A program made the translations under genes and the position numbers. From positions 1-31,189 of the IMG/VR virus record IMGVR_UViG_3300020347_000681: a stretch of 31,189 nt of DNA, one strand, 5' to 3'. This DNA comes from a virus. Positions 22,464 through 29,271 of this stretch are shown piece after piece; position 1 is the stretch's first letter, and each line of letters starts with the position of its first letter. A model generated the notes under the pieces. It was not told where the DNA came from, did no database searches, and was given only the letters and a program-made list of their open reading frames with translations.

Positions 22464-24172
22464 GCAGCAATCTCACTAAAGTTCTTGACCTTTTTGAATT
22501 TCACATGAGAAGCAAATTTCTCTGCGAACTGATCACCACGATGTGATATTACAAAGATGTTGTCATCATTATTTAGCGTGTGTAGTGTTTCAATAAGGTT
22601 TTCAATACCCACACCATCAAGCGCACCATCAAGGGTTTCGTCAAGTATCAGAAGATTGGTTGATACTGAGTTTCGCAATTTAGCCACTGATCGCCATGCC
22701 AACATAATCGATAGAGTGATTCGAAGTTTCTCGCCTTCAGAGAATGAGGCATACGAGAACGTATCACGGAACCGAGATTTAATCACCTCGTTGAAGTTTT
22801 CATCTAGCTGGAAATCAACAAAGAGGTCAAACGCAGCCAGATACTTGTTGATGAGTTTATTCATCACTGGAATATATTGAGCGATGATTCGACTCTTGAT
22901 GCCACCATCTTTGAGAATGGTAGATACGACACTGAGAGTTGACTGATCTTCAAGTAGCTCTTTGCGATCTTGTCGATAGACATCAAGTTTCTCTTTGAAC
23001 TCTCGCAGTGTCGATGTATCAACCTCTTCCACCTCACGTTCTGCATCCTCAAGCTCTTTCTTAAAGCCCATAAGAGCATTTTTGAAGCTCTTAATTTCTG
23101 CTTTAATTTCAGAAGACCCGAAACTCTGCATCTGAATCTCTTCCTCTACCACATCGATAGCATCAAGTCGCTCTTGGTAAGACTCAATCTTTTTGGAAAT
23201 ATCTTCGAGTCCTTGGTCGATCTCTTTTTGCCTAGTGGTCTTTTCGGTCACGATATTTTCTTTGAAGTCGTGATCAATGCCTTGTTTACATGTCGGACAG
23301 TTGTCATTATCGTGGTAGAATTTGAGTTCTCTTTCAAAGGTTTTTCGGCTAGACTTCATGTCTCGCTTGATAGAGTTTGCCTTATCAATTCGAGTCTTGA
23401 CATCTTTCTTATCAGCGATAGTCAGATATAATGCCTCAATCGATTCCTGAATAGAGTCGATATTCTCCTGTCTTTCCTCAATACCAGCGATATTGACTTT
23501 CATCTTCTCACGGATCTTTTCGACCTCAGTCTCTCGGATCTTAAGAATCTTGGCATTATTATCTTCGGTCAATGAAACCTTAGATTCGATGATATCAACC
23601 TGATAGGCATTTTCACTAATCGCGTTCTTGTTCTCGTTGAGTCTATCCTTTGCAAGAAGACCCATGGTACTGAAGACTTGAATATCGAGTAGATCCTCAA
23701 TGATATCACGTCGTTGTTGTGCCGGCAATTCCATAAAAGGTACATATGTGGCACTACCCAACACGACAATTTGATTGAATGATTTGTAATTAATGCCAAG
23801 AATGTTCTGCTCGAGATAGGTCTGGTAATCTCTCTTTGCAGCATCTTGGTCAATCAACTCACCATTCTTTGTGATTTCAAAGACGACAGGTTTGATCCCT
23901 CTGCGTATGAAATACTCATTGCCACCGACAGTGAATTCAATCTCAACTATCATACCTTTCTGGTTAATAGAATTAATGAGCTGAGGTTTGTTAATCTTTC
24001 GAAATGGCTTGCCGTAAAGACCAAAGACAATTGCGTCTAGTAGAGTAGACTTACCACTGCCGTTTGTGCCACTGATCAGAGTAGTTGGGCTGTTGGACAT
24101 TTCAATTGTTGTGAATGTGTTACCCGTTGATAGTATATTCTTGTATCTTACACGCTTGAAGTTTATTCTCAT
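22460..24172 (-). CDS. 46: Recombination endonuclease subunit gp46 (Rad50-like ATPase)
   Basis: The 570-aa product has Walker A GTNGSGKST (35-43), two coiled-coil arms around a CPTC zinc hook at 292-295, the ABC signature FSEGEKLRITLS, Walker B LLILDETLDG and the switch VISHRG. With gp47 it forms the T4 Mre11-Rad50-like complex that resects DNA ends for recombination-dependent replication. Length matches T4 gp46 (560 aa). It starts 1 nt after gene 47. Confidence 0.96.
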   Translation of the reverse strand: MRINFKRVRYKNILSTGNTFTTIEMSNSPTTLISGTNGSGKSTLLDAIVFGLYGKPFRKINKPQLINSINQKGMIVEIEFTVGGNEYFIRRGIKPVVFEITKNGELIDQDAAKRDYQTYLEQNILGINYKSFNQIVVLGSATYVPFMELPAQQRRDIIEDLLDIQVFSTMGLLAKDRLNENKNAISENAYQVDIIESKVSLTEDNNAKILKIRETEVEKIREKMKVNIAGIEERQENIDSIQESIEALYLTIADKKDVKTRIDKANSIKRDMKSSRKTFERELKFYHDNDNCPTCKQGIDHDFKENIVTEKTTRQKEIDQGLEDISKKIESYQERLDAIDVVEEEIQMQSFGSSEIKAEIKSFKNALMGFKKELEDAEREVEEVDTSTLREFKEKLDVYRQDRKELLEDQSTLSVVSTILKDGGIKSRIIAQYIPVMNKLINKYLAAFDLFVDFQLDENFNEVIKSRFRDTFSYASFSEGEKLRITLSIMLAWRSVAKLRNSVSTNLLILDETLDGALDGVGIENLIETLHTLNNDDNIFVISHRGDQFAEKFASHVKFKKVKNFSEIAA

Positions 24173-24173
24173 A

Positions 24174-25235
24174 TTATAGACTCAATGCCTCTATGTAAAG
24201 GTCATCAACTGTACCTTTGATTTTGCCTTTATCAATTGTGGTTTCAAGTGAATCGATGTAGTTATGCAGGATTTCTTTGGTGTCTTTCGTCTCGTCTAAT
24301 ACTTCATCAACTCCGACATGTTCCAAATTCAAAGCATCATCGACAGCCTTAACATCGGCTGCACCTTCATCGTTTAGTTTACTCATAAAGAGATCATAAA
24401 GATACGCGTTGGTACGGTTCTTAATAATCACCTTAATATATGTATCCTTGAGCATCGATGTATCAAGGCTAGCAATATCCTCAATCGTCATGTCTTCATC
24501 ATCATAATCAATTTTATGGAACATGCGATTTGGATTTTCAACCTTCATCATTTCACGAGTCTCAGTATCGAATACATGGAACCCTCTGCTTCCACCATAA
24601 TCAGACCAGGTCATTTCATAAGGAGCACCCAGATATTCTAGGTTCTGATACCGGGATGGGTGATGAAAGTGTCCAGAATAAACATTTTCAAAGCCTTTAA
24701 AGAGTCCGACATCAAGACCATGAGAACACACCGAGCCTTTCATCATTTCAAAGCCCTTCATTTCTAAATGAGCCATTACGACATCTGCATCAGAATTTGC
24801 AATAACATCGAAATTATATTCAGAATTTTCTTTGCTGATCCAAGGTAACATCAGAAACTTGGTAGAGCCTAACTGAAGATGTTGAGCCTTATCTTCATAG
24901 AGGTTGAACGATGGGTATTCTGAGAGCAAGAGCTTCATTGAATTTACATCATTCGTGTTTGTATAATAAGTATCGTGGTTACCAATCAACGCATGGAAGT
25001 CAATATTCCTTTTCGCCAATTCATCGAATAGAAATTCTCTGCCTCGTTTGAGACTCAAATAATTTACATATTTTCGACGATCGAACGTATCACCAAGATC
25101 GAATACGGTAGTAATGCCATGTTCATCTAGGTAAGGAAAGAAAACTTCTAAGAAGAACTTACGTTGAAAATCAGCGAAGATTCTACTATCACCACGGGCA
25201 CCAATGTGAATGTCTGTGACTATTGCAATTTTCAT
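24174..25235 (-). CDS. 47: Recombination endonuclease subunit gp47 (Mre11-like)
   Basis: The 353-aa product is a metallophosphatase nuclease: TDIHIG with Asp8 and His10, DLGDTFDRR with Asp49, GNHD at 85-88, MAHLEMKG and SGHFHHP supplying the later histidines. It is the nuclease partner of gp46. T4 gp47 has 339 aa. Its ATG overlaps the stop of the DUF2061 gene as ATGA. Confidence 0.96.
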   Translation of the reverse strand: MKIAIVTDIHIGARGDSRIFADFQRKFFLEVFFPYLDEHGITTVFDLGDTFDRRKYVNYLSLKRGREFLFDELAKRNIDFHALIGNHDTYYTNTNDVNSMKLLLSEYPSFNLYEDKAQHLQLGSTKFLMLPWISKENSEYNFDVIANSDADVVMAHLEMKGFEMMKGSVCSHGLDVGLFKGFENVYSGHFHHPSRYQNLEYLGAPYEMTWSDYGGSRGFHVFDTETREMMKVENPNRMFHKIDYDDEDMTIEDIASLDTSMLKDTYIKVIIKNRTNAYLYDLFMSKLNDEGAADVKAVDDALNLEHVGVDEVLDETKDTKEILHNYIDSLETTIDKGKIKGTVDDLYIEALSL

Positions 25236-25453
25236 TTACGATCCTTTAATCCGAAATTGATATATTTGTACCAGACTCTTTCGTGTCCGTAGTATAATAT
25301 CATTTTTGTTGCCACCTCAAAGCCTGCAATCATTCCAGCCCATTCCAACTGACCGGTAATTAGCCATGCTAGGAGAAATGTATCTGTGGTAGCTACTATT
25401 CTCCAGGTGAGTGTTTTTGCTAGGTGTCGAGACGCACTTACTGTCTTTTCCAT
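25232..25453 (-). CDS. DUF2061-family small membrane protein
   Basis: The 73-aa product begins RHLAKTLTWRIVATTDTFLLAW and ends ILYYGHERVWYKY, the DUF2061 signature (Arg-x-x-x-Lys-Thr-x-x-W-Arg; YYxHERxW). Two hydrophobic helices (about 19-33 and 38-53) predict a hairpin in the inner membrane. Function of the family is unknown in bacteria and phages. It sits between 55 and 47 with a 6-nt gap and an ATGA overlap, so it is co-expressed with late transcription and recombination genes. Confidence 0.88.
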   Translation of the reverse strand: MEKTVSASRHLAKTLTWRIVATTDTFLLAWLITGQLEWAGMIAGFEVATKMILYYGHERVWYKYINFGLKDRK

Positions 25454-25459
25454 AGCTGC

Positions 25460-25933
25460 TTACTTTTTAATTTTGGCTTCGAAGTCTTTGATAAACTCTG
25501 CGATGTATTCGGGTGGGTCACTCAATTGAACTTGTACATCACTAGAATCCATAATCTCTGCCTCGGTCATCATAGCCTGAGAAGACTTAAACCGAATATA
25601 CATTTGCTTCTTTTCTTTTTGAATACGTCTCAAAAAGGCGAACCAAATTATCTGGGTGAAATATGCGAAGGGGTTCTGAGATTTTTCTGGGTTGAAATTG
25701 TGAATGTACTGAATACAGTTCTCAATTCCGTCAGAAATCATATCGTCCTTATATGAGTAGCCAGAGAAGTTTGGTTTGGTGGCCAAACGTGTGGCAATAA
25801 GAAAAATACACTCGCCGATATATTCTGGAATTTTTGGATTGGGTTCACCCGATTCTTGAGCATCTTTACAAGCGTCTCCATAGTTAATGAGAGCTTCGAG
25901 CAAACTCTTATTATTCACATAGTTTTTAGCCAT
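25460..25933 (-). CDS. 55: Late-transcription sigma factor gp55
   Basis: The 157-aa product matches T4 gp55: NYVNNKSLLEALINY, IGECIFLIATRLATKPNFSGYSYKDDMISDGIENCIQ, HNFNPEKSQNPFAYFTQIIWFAFLRRIQKEKKQ. These form the sigma2-like region that binds RNA polymerase and reads TATAAATA. T4 gp55 has 185 aa with a C-terminal clamp-binding SLDFLYE; here the C-terminus is YIAEFIKDFEAKIKK, so the clamp motif is less clear. ATG 25933 follows GGAGG; the TTG at 25945 is part of that ribosome site and is not used. Confidence 0.96.
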   Translation of the reverse strand: MAKNYVNNKSLLEALINYGDACKDAQESGEPNPKIPEYIGECIFLIATRLATKPNFSGYSYKDDMISDGIENCIQYIHNFNPEKSQNPFAYFTQIIWFAFLRRIQKEKKQMYIRFKSSQAMMTEAEIMDSSDVQVQLSDPPEYIAEFIKDFEAKIKK

Positions 25934-25969
25934 TACAACCTCCAAAACAAATATTAAATTAAGAGTGCC

Positions 25970-25998
25970 ATTTTATACCATTACGGGTTAAAAGTCAA
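25970..25998 (-). promoter_or_regulatory. Sigma70-like promoter for gene 55 operon
   Basis: The minus strand shows TTGACT (25998-25993), 17 bp, TAAAAT (25975-25970), followed by GGCAC as at dexA. An overlapping TATAAA would give a 15-bp spacer and is less likely. The leader to ATG 25933 is about 30 nt. It serves 55, the DUF2061 gene, 47, 46 and the FkbM gene. Confidence 0.72.
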
Positions 25999-26010
25999 CC
26001 ATTAATTGTG

Positions 26011-27504
26011 TTATATGTCGATTGTGTAGATTTTGAACTTGAATTGTTCGGCGGAATAGATGTCGATACGCTGTCTAAAATGCTTTAACGTGTAATTCTC
26101 AAATGAACCCACACTCAAATCGTCGGTGATATCATACAAGGTTGCCTTGTCTGATCCATTACCCTTTCGCAATGTTCTACCAATACTTTGTAGAACCTTG
26201 ATTTCTGATTTACTGCTTGACGCAAAGATTACATTATCAAGCCTACGCAGATTAACCCCAGTACTAAATACTCCATAAGAGGCCAAGATGTCATGTTTCT
26301 TATCAGGATCATTTTCAACCAGATGTCGAATTCTCTCACGTTCGTCTCCTTTTGTCTTACCATAAATGAAATGCAATTCTCTGCCTTCCTTTCTTAAGAG
26401 AGGCTCAAGAATCTTACCATGCTTTTCAACCAGATCAAAGAGAATTAAATTATTCTGGCCTTCCAGACTGTGTACAAGATTCTTAATAAAATTGTTACGT
26501 CTTTCATGGTTAACTATAAACTCTCTTTCAGCCGGATACTTTCGACTGTTATCCTTAATCTTTCTTAAAGCATCTTTGAATTGTTTTCTACCATCATTCG
26601 AGTGAGATAACACGAGTGCCTTGACCTCGAAATCTGCGACAGTACCTTCTGCCATGAGATCCTTAGTGGCGACATATCTTTTCACCTCACCAAAACAACC
26701 CTCTAATACCATCTGGTGAGTTTTACTTTCGGCCGTTTTGAGTGTGCCGGTAAACCCATGTCGATACTCACAATTAGTTAACTTTTCCATAATTGTGGTG
26801 AGAGATTTTGCCTGAAATGTATGAGCCTCGTCACCCAATACTACTCTGAATTGGTCGAACCAACCTTTTGGTTGTTTTACAATTGATTGCCAAGTACTAA
26901 CTACTATGGGTGATTTTGTATTCTTATCAACACCACCTTGTATACGATAGATGAGACTCTCGTCACAGCCATAGTCCATAAAGTCACCGGCCATCTGATG
27001 TACCAGAGAGATCGTGGGCACAATGATCAAGGTACGATGACCAAATGTCTGGTAATAGTGTTGCTGTATCAAATAAATGATTAAAGACTTACCAGATGAT
27101 GTCGGTGATAAAGATAGAGATCGGCGTTTACGCAATGCGTTAAGTACATATTGTGATTGGTAATCTCTCGGTACAAACTTACAGTTGATTTCTTTAGCGA
27201 GCTCAGAAACATAATCTTCATCGAAGTCCTCATCCAGCCCAATCTCGTCGGGCACATTTAAATGATAATCTCTCGCCTCACAAAATTCTTTGAGTTTTGG
27301 AAAGAGCCCAACGAAAAGAGTAGGTCGCATCGGTTGATACAAACGGATTGTACCATCCCAGACACGTGCCTTTACCTTTGGATTGAATTGCCACCCATCC
27401 GGTTTGAATGAGAAATATTCGGAGATTTCTTGTCGAATACCTGGATCAGCTGTAACCTTCATGTGAACCGAGTTGATATATTCGACGTTGACCACGTCAC
27501 CCAT
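26011..27504 (-). CDS. uvsW: DNA/RNA helicase UvsW
   Basis: The 497-aa product matches T4 UvsW, a superfamily 2 helicase that unwinds R-loops and branched recombination intermediates and helps shift from origin- to recombination-dependent replication. Visible motifs are FVPRDYQSQYVLNAL (Q-like), PTSSGKS (134-140), DEAH (226-229), GFTGTL, ILASYGVFSTGVNLRRLDNVIF and QSIGRTLRKG. The N-terminal ~95 residues form the usual UvsW-specific domain. T4 UvsW has 503 aa. A TATAAATA late promoter precedes it, as in T4. Confidence 0.96.
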   Translation of the reverse strand: MGDVVNVEYINSVHMKVTADPGIRQEISEYFSFKPDGWQFNPKVKARVWDGTIRLYQPMRPTLFVGLFPKLKEFCEARDYHLNVPDEIGLDEDFDEDYVSELAKEINCKFVPRDYQSQYVLNALRKRRSLSLSPTSSGKSLIIYLIQQHYYQTFGHRTLIIVPTISLVHQMAGDFMDYGCDESLIYRIQGGVDKNTKSPIVVSTWQSIVKQPKGWFDQFRVVLGDEAHTFQAKSLTTIMEKLTNCEYRHGFTGTLKTAESKTHQMVLEGCFGEVKRYVATKDLMAEGTVADFEVKALVLSHSNDGRKQFKDALRKIKDNSRKYPAEREFIVNHERRNNFIKNLVHSLEGQNNLILFDLVEKHGKILEPLLRKEGRELHFIYGKTKGDERERIRHLVENDPDKKHDILASYGVFSTGVNLRRLDNVIFASSSKSEIKVLQSIGRTLRKGNGSDKATLYDITDDLSVGSFENYTLKHFRQRIDIYSAEQFKFKIYTIDI

Positions 27505-27535
27505 GATTTAGATAAACCTTTCATTGCCGTTTTAC

Positions 27536-27760
27536 CTATTTATATTTCTTTGAGAAATAGGATCTGAGCAGAAAGATTCGGACATATGCTATTAGGGTAA
27601 ACCCAATGGTTGTCATAATACTAATTCTTACGGGGTCGAGAATTTGCCAAAGCTCTATAAAGGTATAGAGCATTAAAAGATTGAGTGGGTAGTTAATGAT
27701 GATGCCAGTACATACCTGTGTCAATGTCTCTTTGTGCAATCGTTTGGTTTCTAACTTCAT
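27536..27760 (-). CDS. Small two-helix membrane protein
   Basis: The 74-aa product begins with a charged KRLHKETLTQVCTG and has two hydrophobic helices (about 19-35 and 46-62), then RSYFSKKYK. The (R/K)xxExxTQ start, two helices and final RSYxxRR-like end resemble DUF7220-type phage proteins, which I cannot confirm. It occupies the place of the T4 uvsY.-1/.-2 genes between uvsY and uvsW. The start overlaps the uvsY stop as TAATG. A perfect hairpin lies in its coding sequence at 27652-27671. Confidence 0.75.
   Translation of the reverse strand: MKLETKRLHKETLTQVCTGIIINYPLNLLMLYTFIELWQILDPVRISIMTTIGFTLIAYVRIFLLRSYFSKKYK
27537..27544 (-). promoter_or_regulatory. T4-type late promoter TATAAATA for uvsW
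   Basis: The minus strand reads exactly TATAAATA, followed by GGTAAAACGG, with the predicted start near 27530 and a leader of about 26 nt to the uvsW ATG. It overlaps the stop of the small membrane protein gene. In T4, uvsW is likewise under a late promoter while other recombination genes are early or middle, so position and class agree. Confidence 0.75.
27652..27671. repeat. Perfect 8-bp inverted repeat with 4-nt loop inside membrane-protein gene
   Basis: GCTCTATA (27652-27659) and TATAGAGC (27664-27671) are perfect inverted repeats around AAGG. It lies within the coding sequence of the small membrane protein, about 110 nt upstream of the uvsW late promoter. No T tract follows on either strand, so it is not a standard terminator. 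Confidence 0.6.
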
Positions 27761-28197
27761 TAATAGTCACCAGACTGGAATTTCATCACGTCCAGCATAT
27801 TCTTAATAATGAAATTACGAGAGTGAATCATTTTAATAATGTCTTCGTAGAAAGAAGCCCGGGCTGTATGATAATCAATTTTGAGGCTGTGGTTGATAAT
27901 ATCTTTGTCAGCCTGAATGTATTTGTCGAGATCATTACGAAGAACCTTTTTCTGATAAGGTCTCCAACCACGCTCTCTTAGATCCTCTTCAGCCATAGAA
28001 CCATCATAGTATTCTCTCTTATCATGCTCAAGCTCTTTGTATTCTGCCTTGAGCTTCTTAATGCGTAACACTTCCTTGAAATACATGTTATAATATTTGC
28101 TGTGCAATTTAGGAATCTTACGACTCTCTGAAACCAAATCAGTTTCATCAATGGGTGCATCTTGTGACCACATTTCACTTATATCTTCAGTACTCAT
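27760..28197 (-). CDS. uvsY: Recombination mediator UvsY
   Basis: The 145-aa product resembles T4 UvsY (137 aa), the hexameric mediator that loads UvsX recombinase onto gp32-coated ssDNA. Matching features are an acidic N-terminus with IDETDL, LHSKYYNMYFKEVLRIKKLKAEYK, REYYDGSM, VLRNDLDKYIQADKDIIN, and a C-terminal MIHSRNFIIKNMLDVMKFQSG. It follows the 2OG oxygenase at 9 nt with a TAGGAG site. Confidence 0.92.
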   Translation of the reverse strand: MSTEDISEMWSQDAPIDETDLVSESRKIPKLHSKYYNMYFKEVLRIKKLKAEYKELEHDKREYYDGSMAEEDLRERGWRPYQKKVLRNDLDKYIQADKDIINHSLKIDYHTARASFYEDIIKMIHSRNFIIKNMLDVMKFQSGDY

Positions 28198-28206
28198 GCT
28201 AAACTC

Positions 28207-28746
28207 CTAGTGCCAATCTTTGTCCAGTTCTCGCGAGGGTCCATAAATCCACGTGATCAGTGAATATCGGACACCTTCAGTAACTGGTGTCACCCTATGA
28301 CTTATATTAGATGGGAATATCACCACAGAGCCTGAATGTGTAAATGGCACTGTGCTACATTTTTTAATGTTCAACTGACCACCTTCGTAGGTATCTGGTT
28401 CGGATAATTGAACCACCAAGGTCAATTTTCTTTGAGGATCACCCTCCAGTATATCAGAGTGCCAGACAAACTTCCCACCTGGTCTGTATCGTAGAAGAAC
28501 CACTTCGCCGGTATGGGTGATATCCATACCATCATTGTGTTCTTGAGCTAATTCAAACAGCGTATCTCTCAACGACTGATCATCAATATCGTAACAATCA
28601 ACTTGACGTGCATCGGGCATATATCGAGTGGGCTGACCATGTTCAATTTGGACATGCCCTTTATAATAATTTGCACTCTCTGCCAGAGTCAAAATTTTGT
28701 TGACGAAATGTTCATCAAAGTGTTTGAAAAGTATCACTGGATTCAT
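28207..28746 (-). CDS. 2OG-Fe(II) oxygenase (prolyl-4-hydroxylase/PKHD type)
   Basis: The 179-aa product has the iron-binding facial triad His96-x-Asp98 (in VWHSD) and His150 (in SHRV), plus Arg160 for 2-oxoglutarate, and EGGQLNIK as in PiuC/PKHD hydroxylases. Such enzymes hydroxylate proteins or small molecules; they are common in marine T4-like phages with unknown targets. It lacks TET/JBP features, so a DNA-base oxidase is not supported. The -10 of a perfect promoter ends only 8 nt before the ATG and no Shine-Dalgarno exists, implying a leaderless or near-leaderless mRNA. uvsY follows. Confidence 0.92.
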   Translation of the reverse strand: MNPVILFKHFDEHFVNKILTLAESANYYKGHVQIEHGQPTRYMPDARQVDCYDIDDQSLRDTLFELAQEHNDGMDITHTGEVVLLRYRPGGKFVWHSDILEGDPQRKLTLVVQLSEPDTYEGGQLNIKKCSTVPFTHSGSVVIFPSNISHRVTPVTEGVRYSLITWIYGPSRELDKDWH

Positions 28747-28754
28747 AATAAAGG

Positions 28755-28783
28755 ATTATATCAGGTTTGAAGCTGTTTGTCAA
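28755..28783 (-). promoter_or_regulatory. Sigma70 consensus promoter for 2OG oxygenase-uvsY
   Basis: The minus strand shows TTGACA (28783-28778), 17 bp, TATAAT (28760-28755), full consensus, overlapping the end of the tail-tube-like gene. The start point is predicted at about 28748, 0-2 nt before the 28746 ATG. Confidence 0.86.
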
Positions 28784-29271
28784 CCAGAAATTGTATTGAC
28801 CTTAAAATCATCATACCTGAATGTCACACTGACTTTGGGATATGTAATATCAGTCTGTGTAATGTCAAGATCAACAGAGCTCATACTTGTGGGGAAGGCA
28901 TTGGTAAAGACGAATTCCTTATTAGGATTTTTATGGCTATTCAGAATCAATACACGAATATCACTTACCAAACCTGCCTGCGAAGACTTGACAGCCTTGA
29001 ATTGGTCTGTCGAGTCTGGAGTTCCAAGACCTTCCATCCAACCTAAAACCTCGAGATAGTTTTGCATATCTTCATCAATCACAAAGCTCAGATCCAGATC
29101 ACCATATGTCAATCGATCACCGGTGGCGTATAGTGCCTTTAGTGGGTTCGCGACCTCGACTGGAGAACTTGCGATATCTGGTATTGTAAGAGTCTGAGTG
29201 AAGAACTCGACGTTCGGCAATCGTTCAATAGATATTGTGAATGAGGCCGGTGATAGGTAATTAGTAATCAT
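28780..29271 (-). CDS. Virion structural protein with tail-tube-like fold
   Basis: The 163-aa product begins MITNYLSPASFTISIERLPNV, then FFTQTLTIPDI, LTYGDLDLSFVIDEDMQNYLEVLGWM, VLILNSHKNP, FTNAFPTSMSSVDLDIT and VSVTFRYDDFKV. This order (two N-terminal strands, a PG/PDI turn, VDEDxxNY...W, FPTSL, F-Y-Y) recurs in structural proteins of marine T4-like phages and resembles the gp19 tail-tube superfamily. It is embedded among DNA-metabolism genes: its ATG overlaps the gene 52 stop as ATGA. A late octamer inside gene 52 could supply late expression. Exact role (tube, baseplate or completion) is not clear. Confidence 0.7.
   Translation of the reverse strand: MITNYLSPASFTISIERLPNVEFFTQTLTIPDIASSPVEVANPLKALYATGDRLTYGDLDLSFVIDEDMQNYLEVLGWMEGLGTPDSTDQFKAVKSSQAGLVSDIRVLILNSHKNPNKEFVFTNAFPTSMSSVDLDITQTDITYPKVSVTFRYDDFKVNTISG

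Noticed and set aside
28207-28746. 2OG-Fe(II) oxygenase as a TET/JBP base oxidase partner of the TAGT-like gene
   Set aside because: Its motifs (WHSD, EGGQL, SHRV...R) fit the prolyl-hydroxylase/PKHD group, and it is 10 kb away next to uvsY. The TAGT link is attractive but not supported by sequence.
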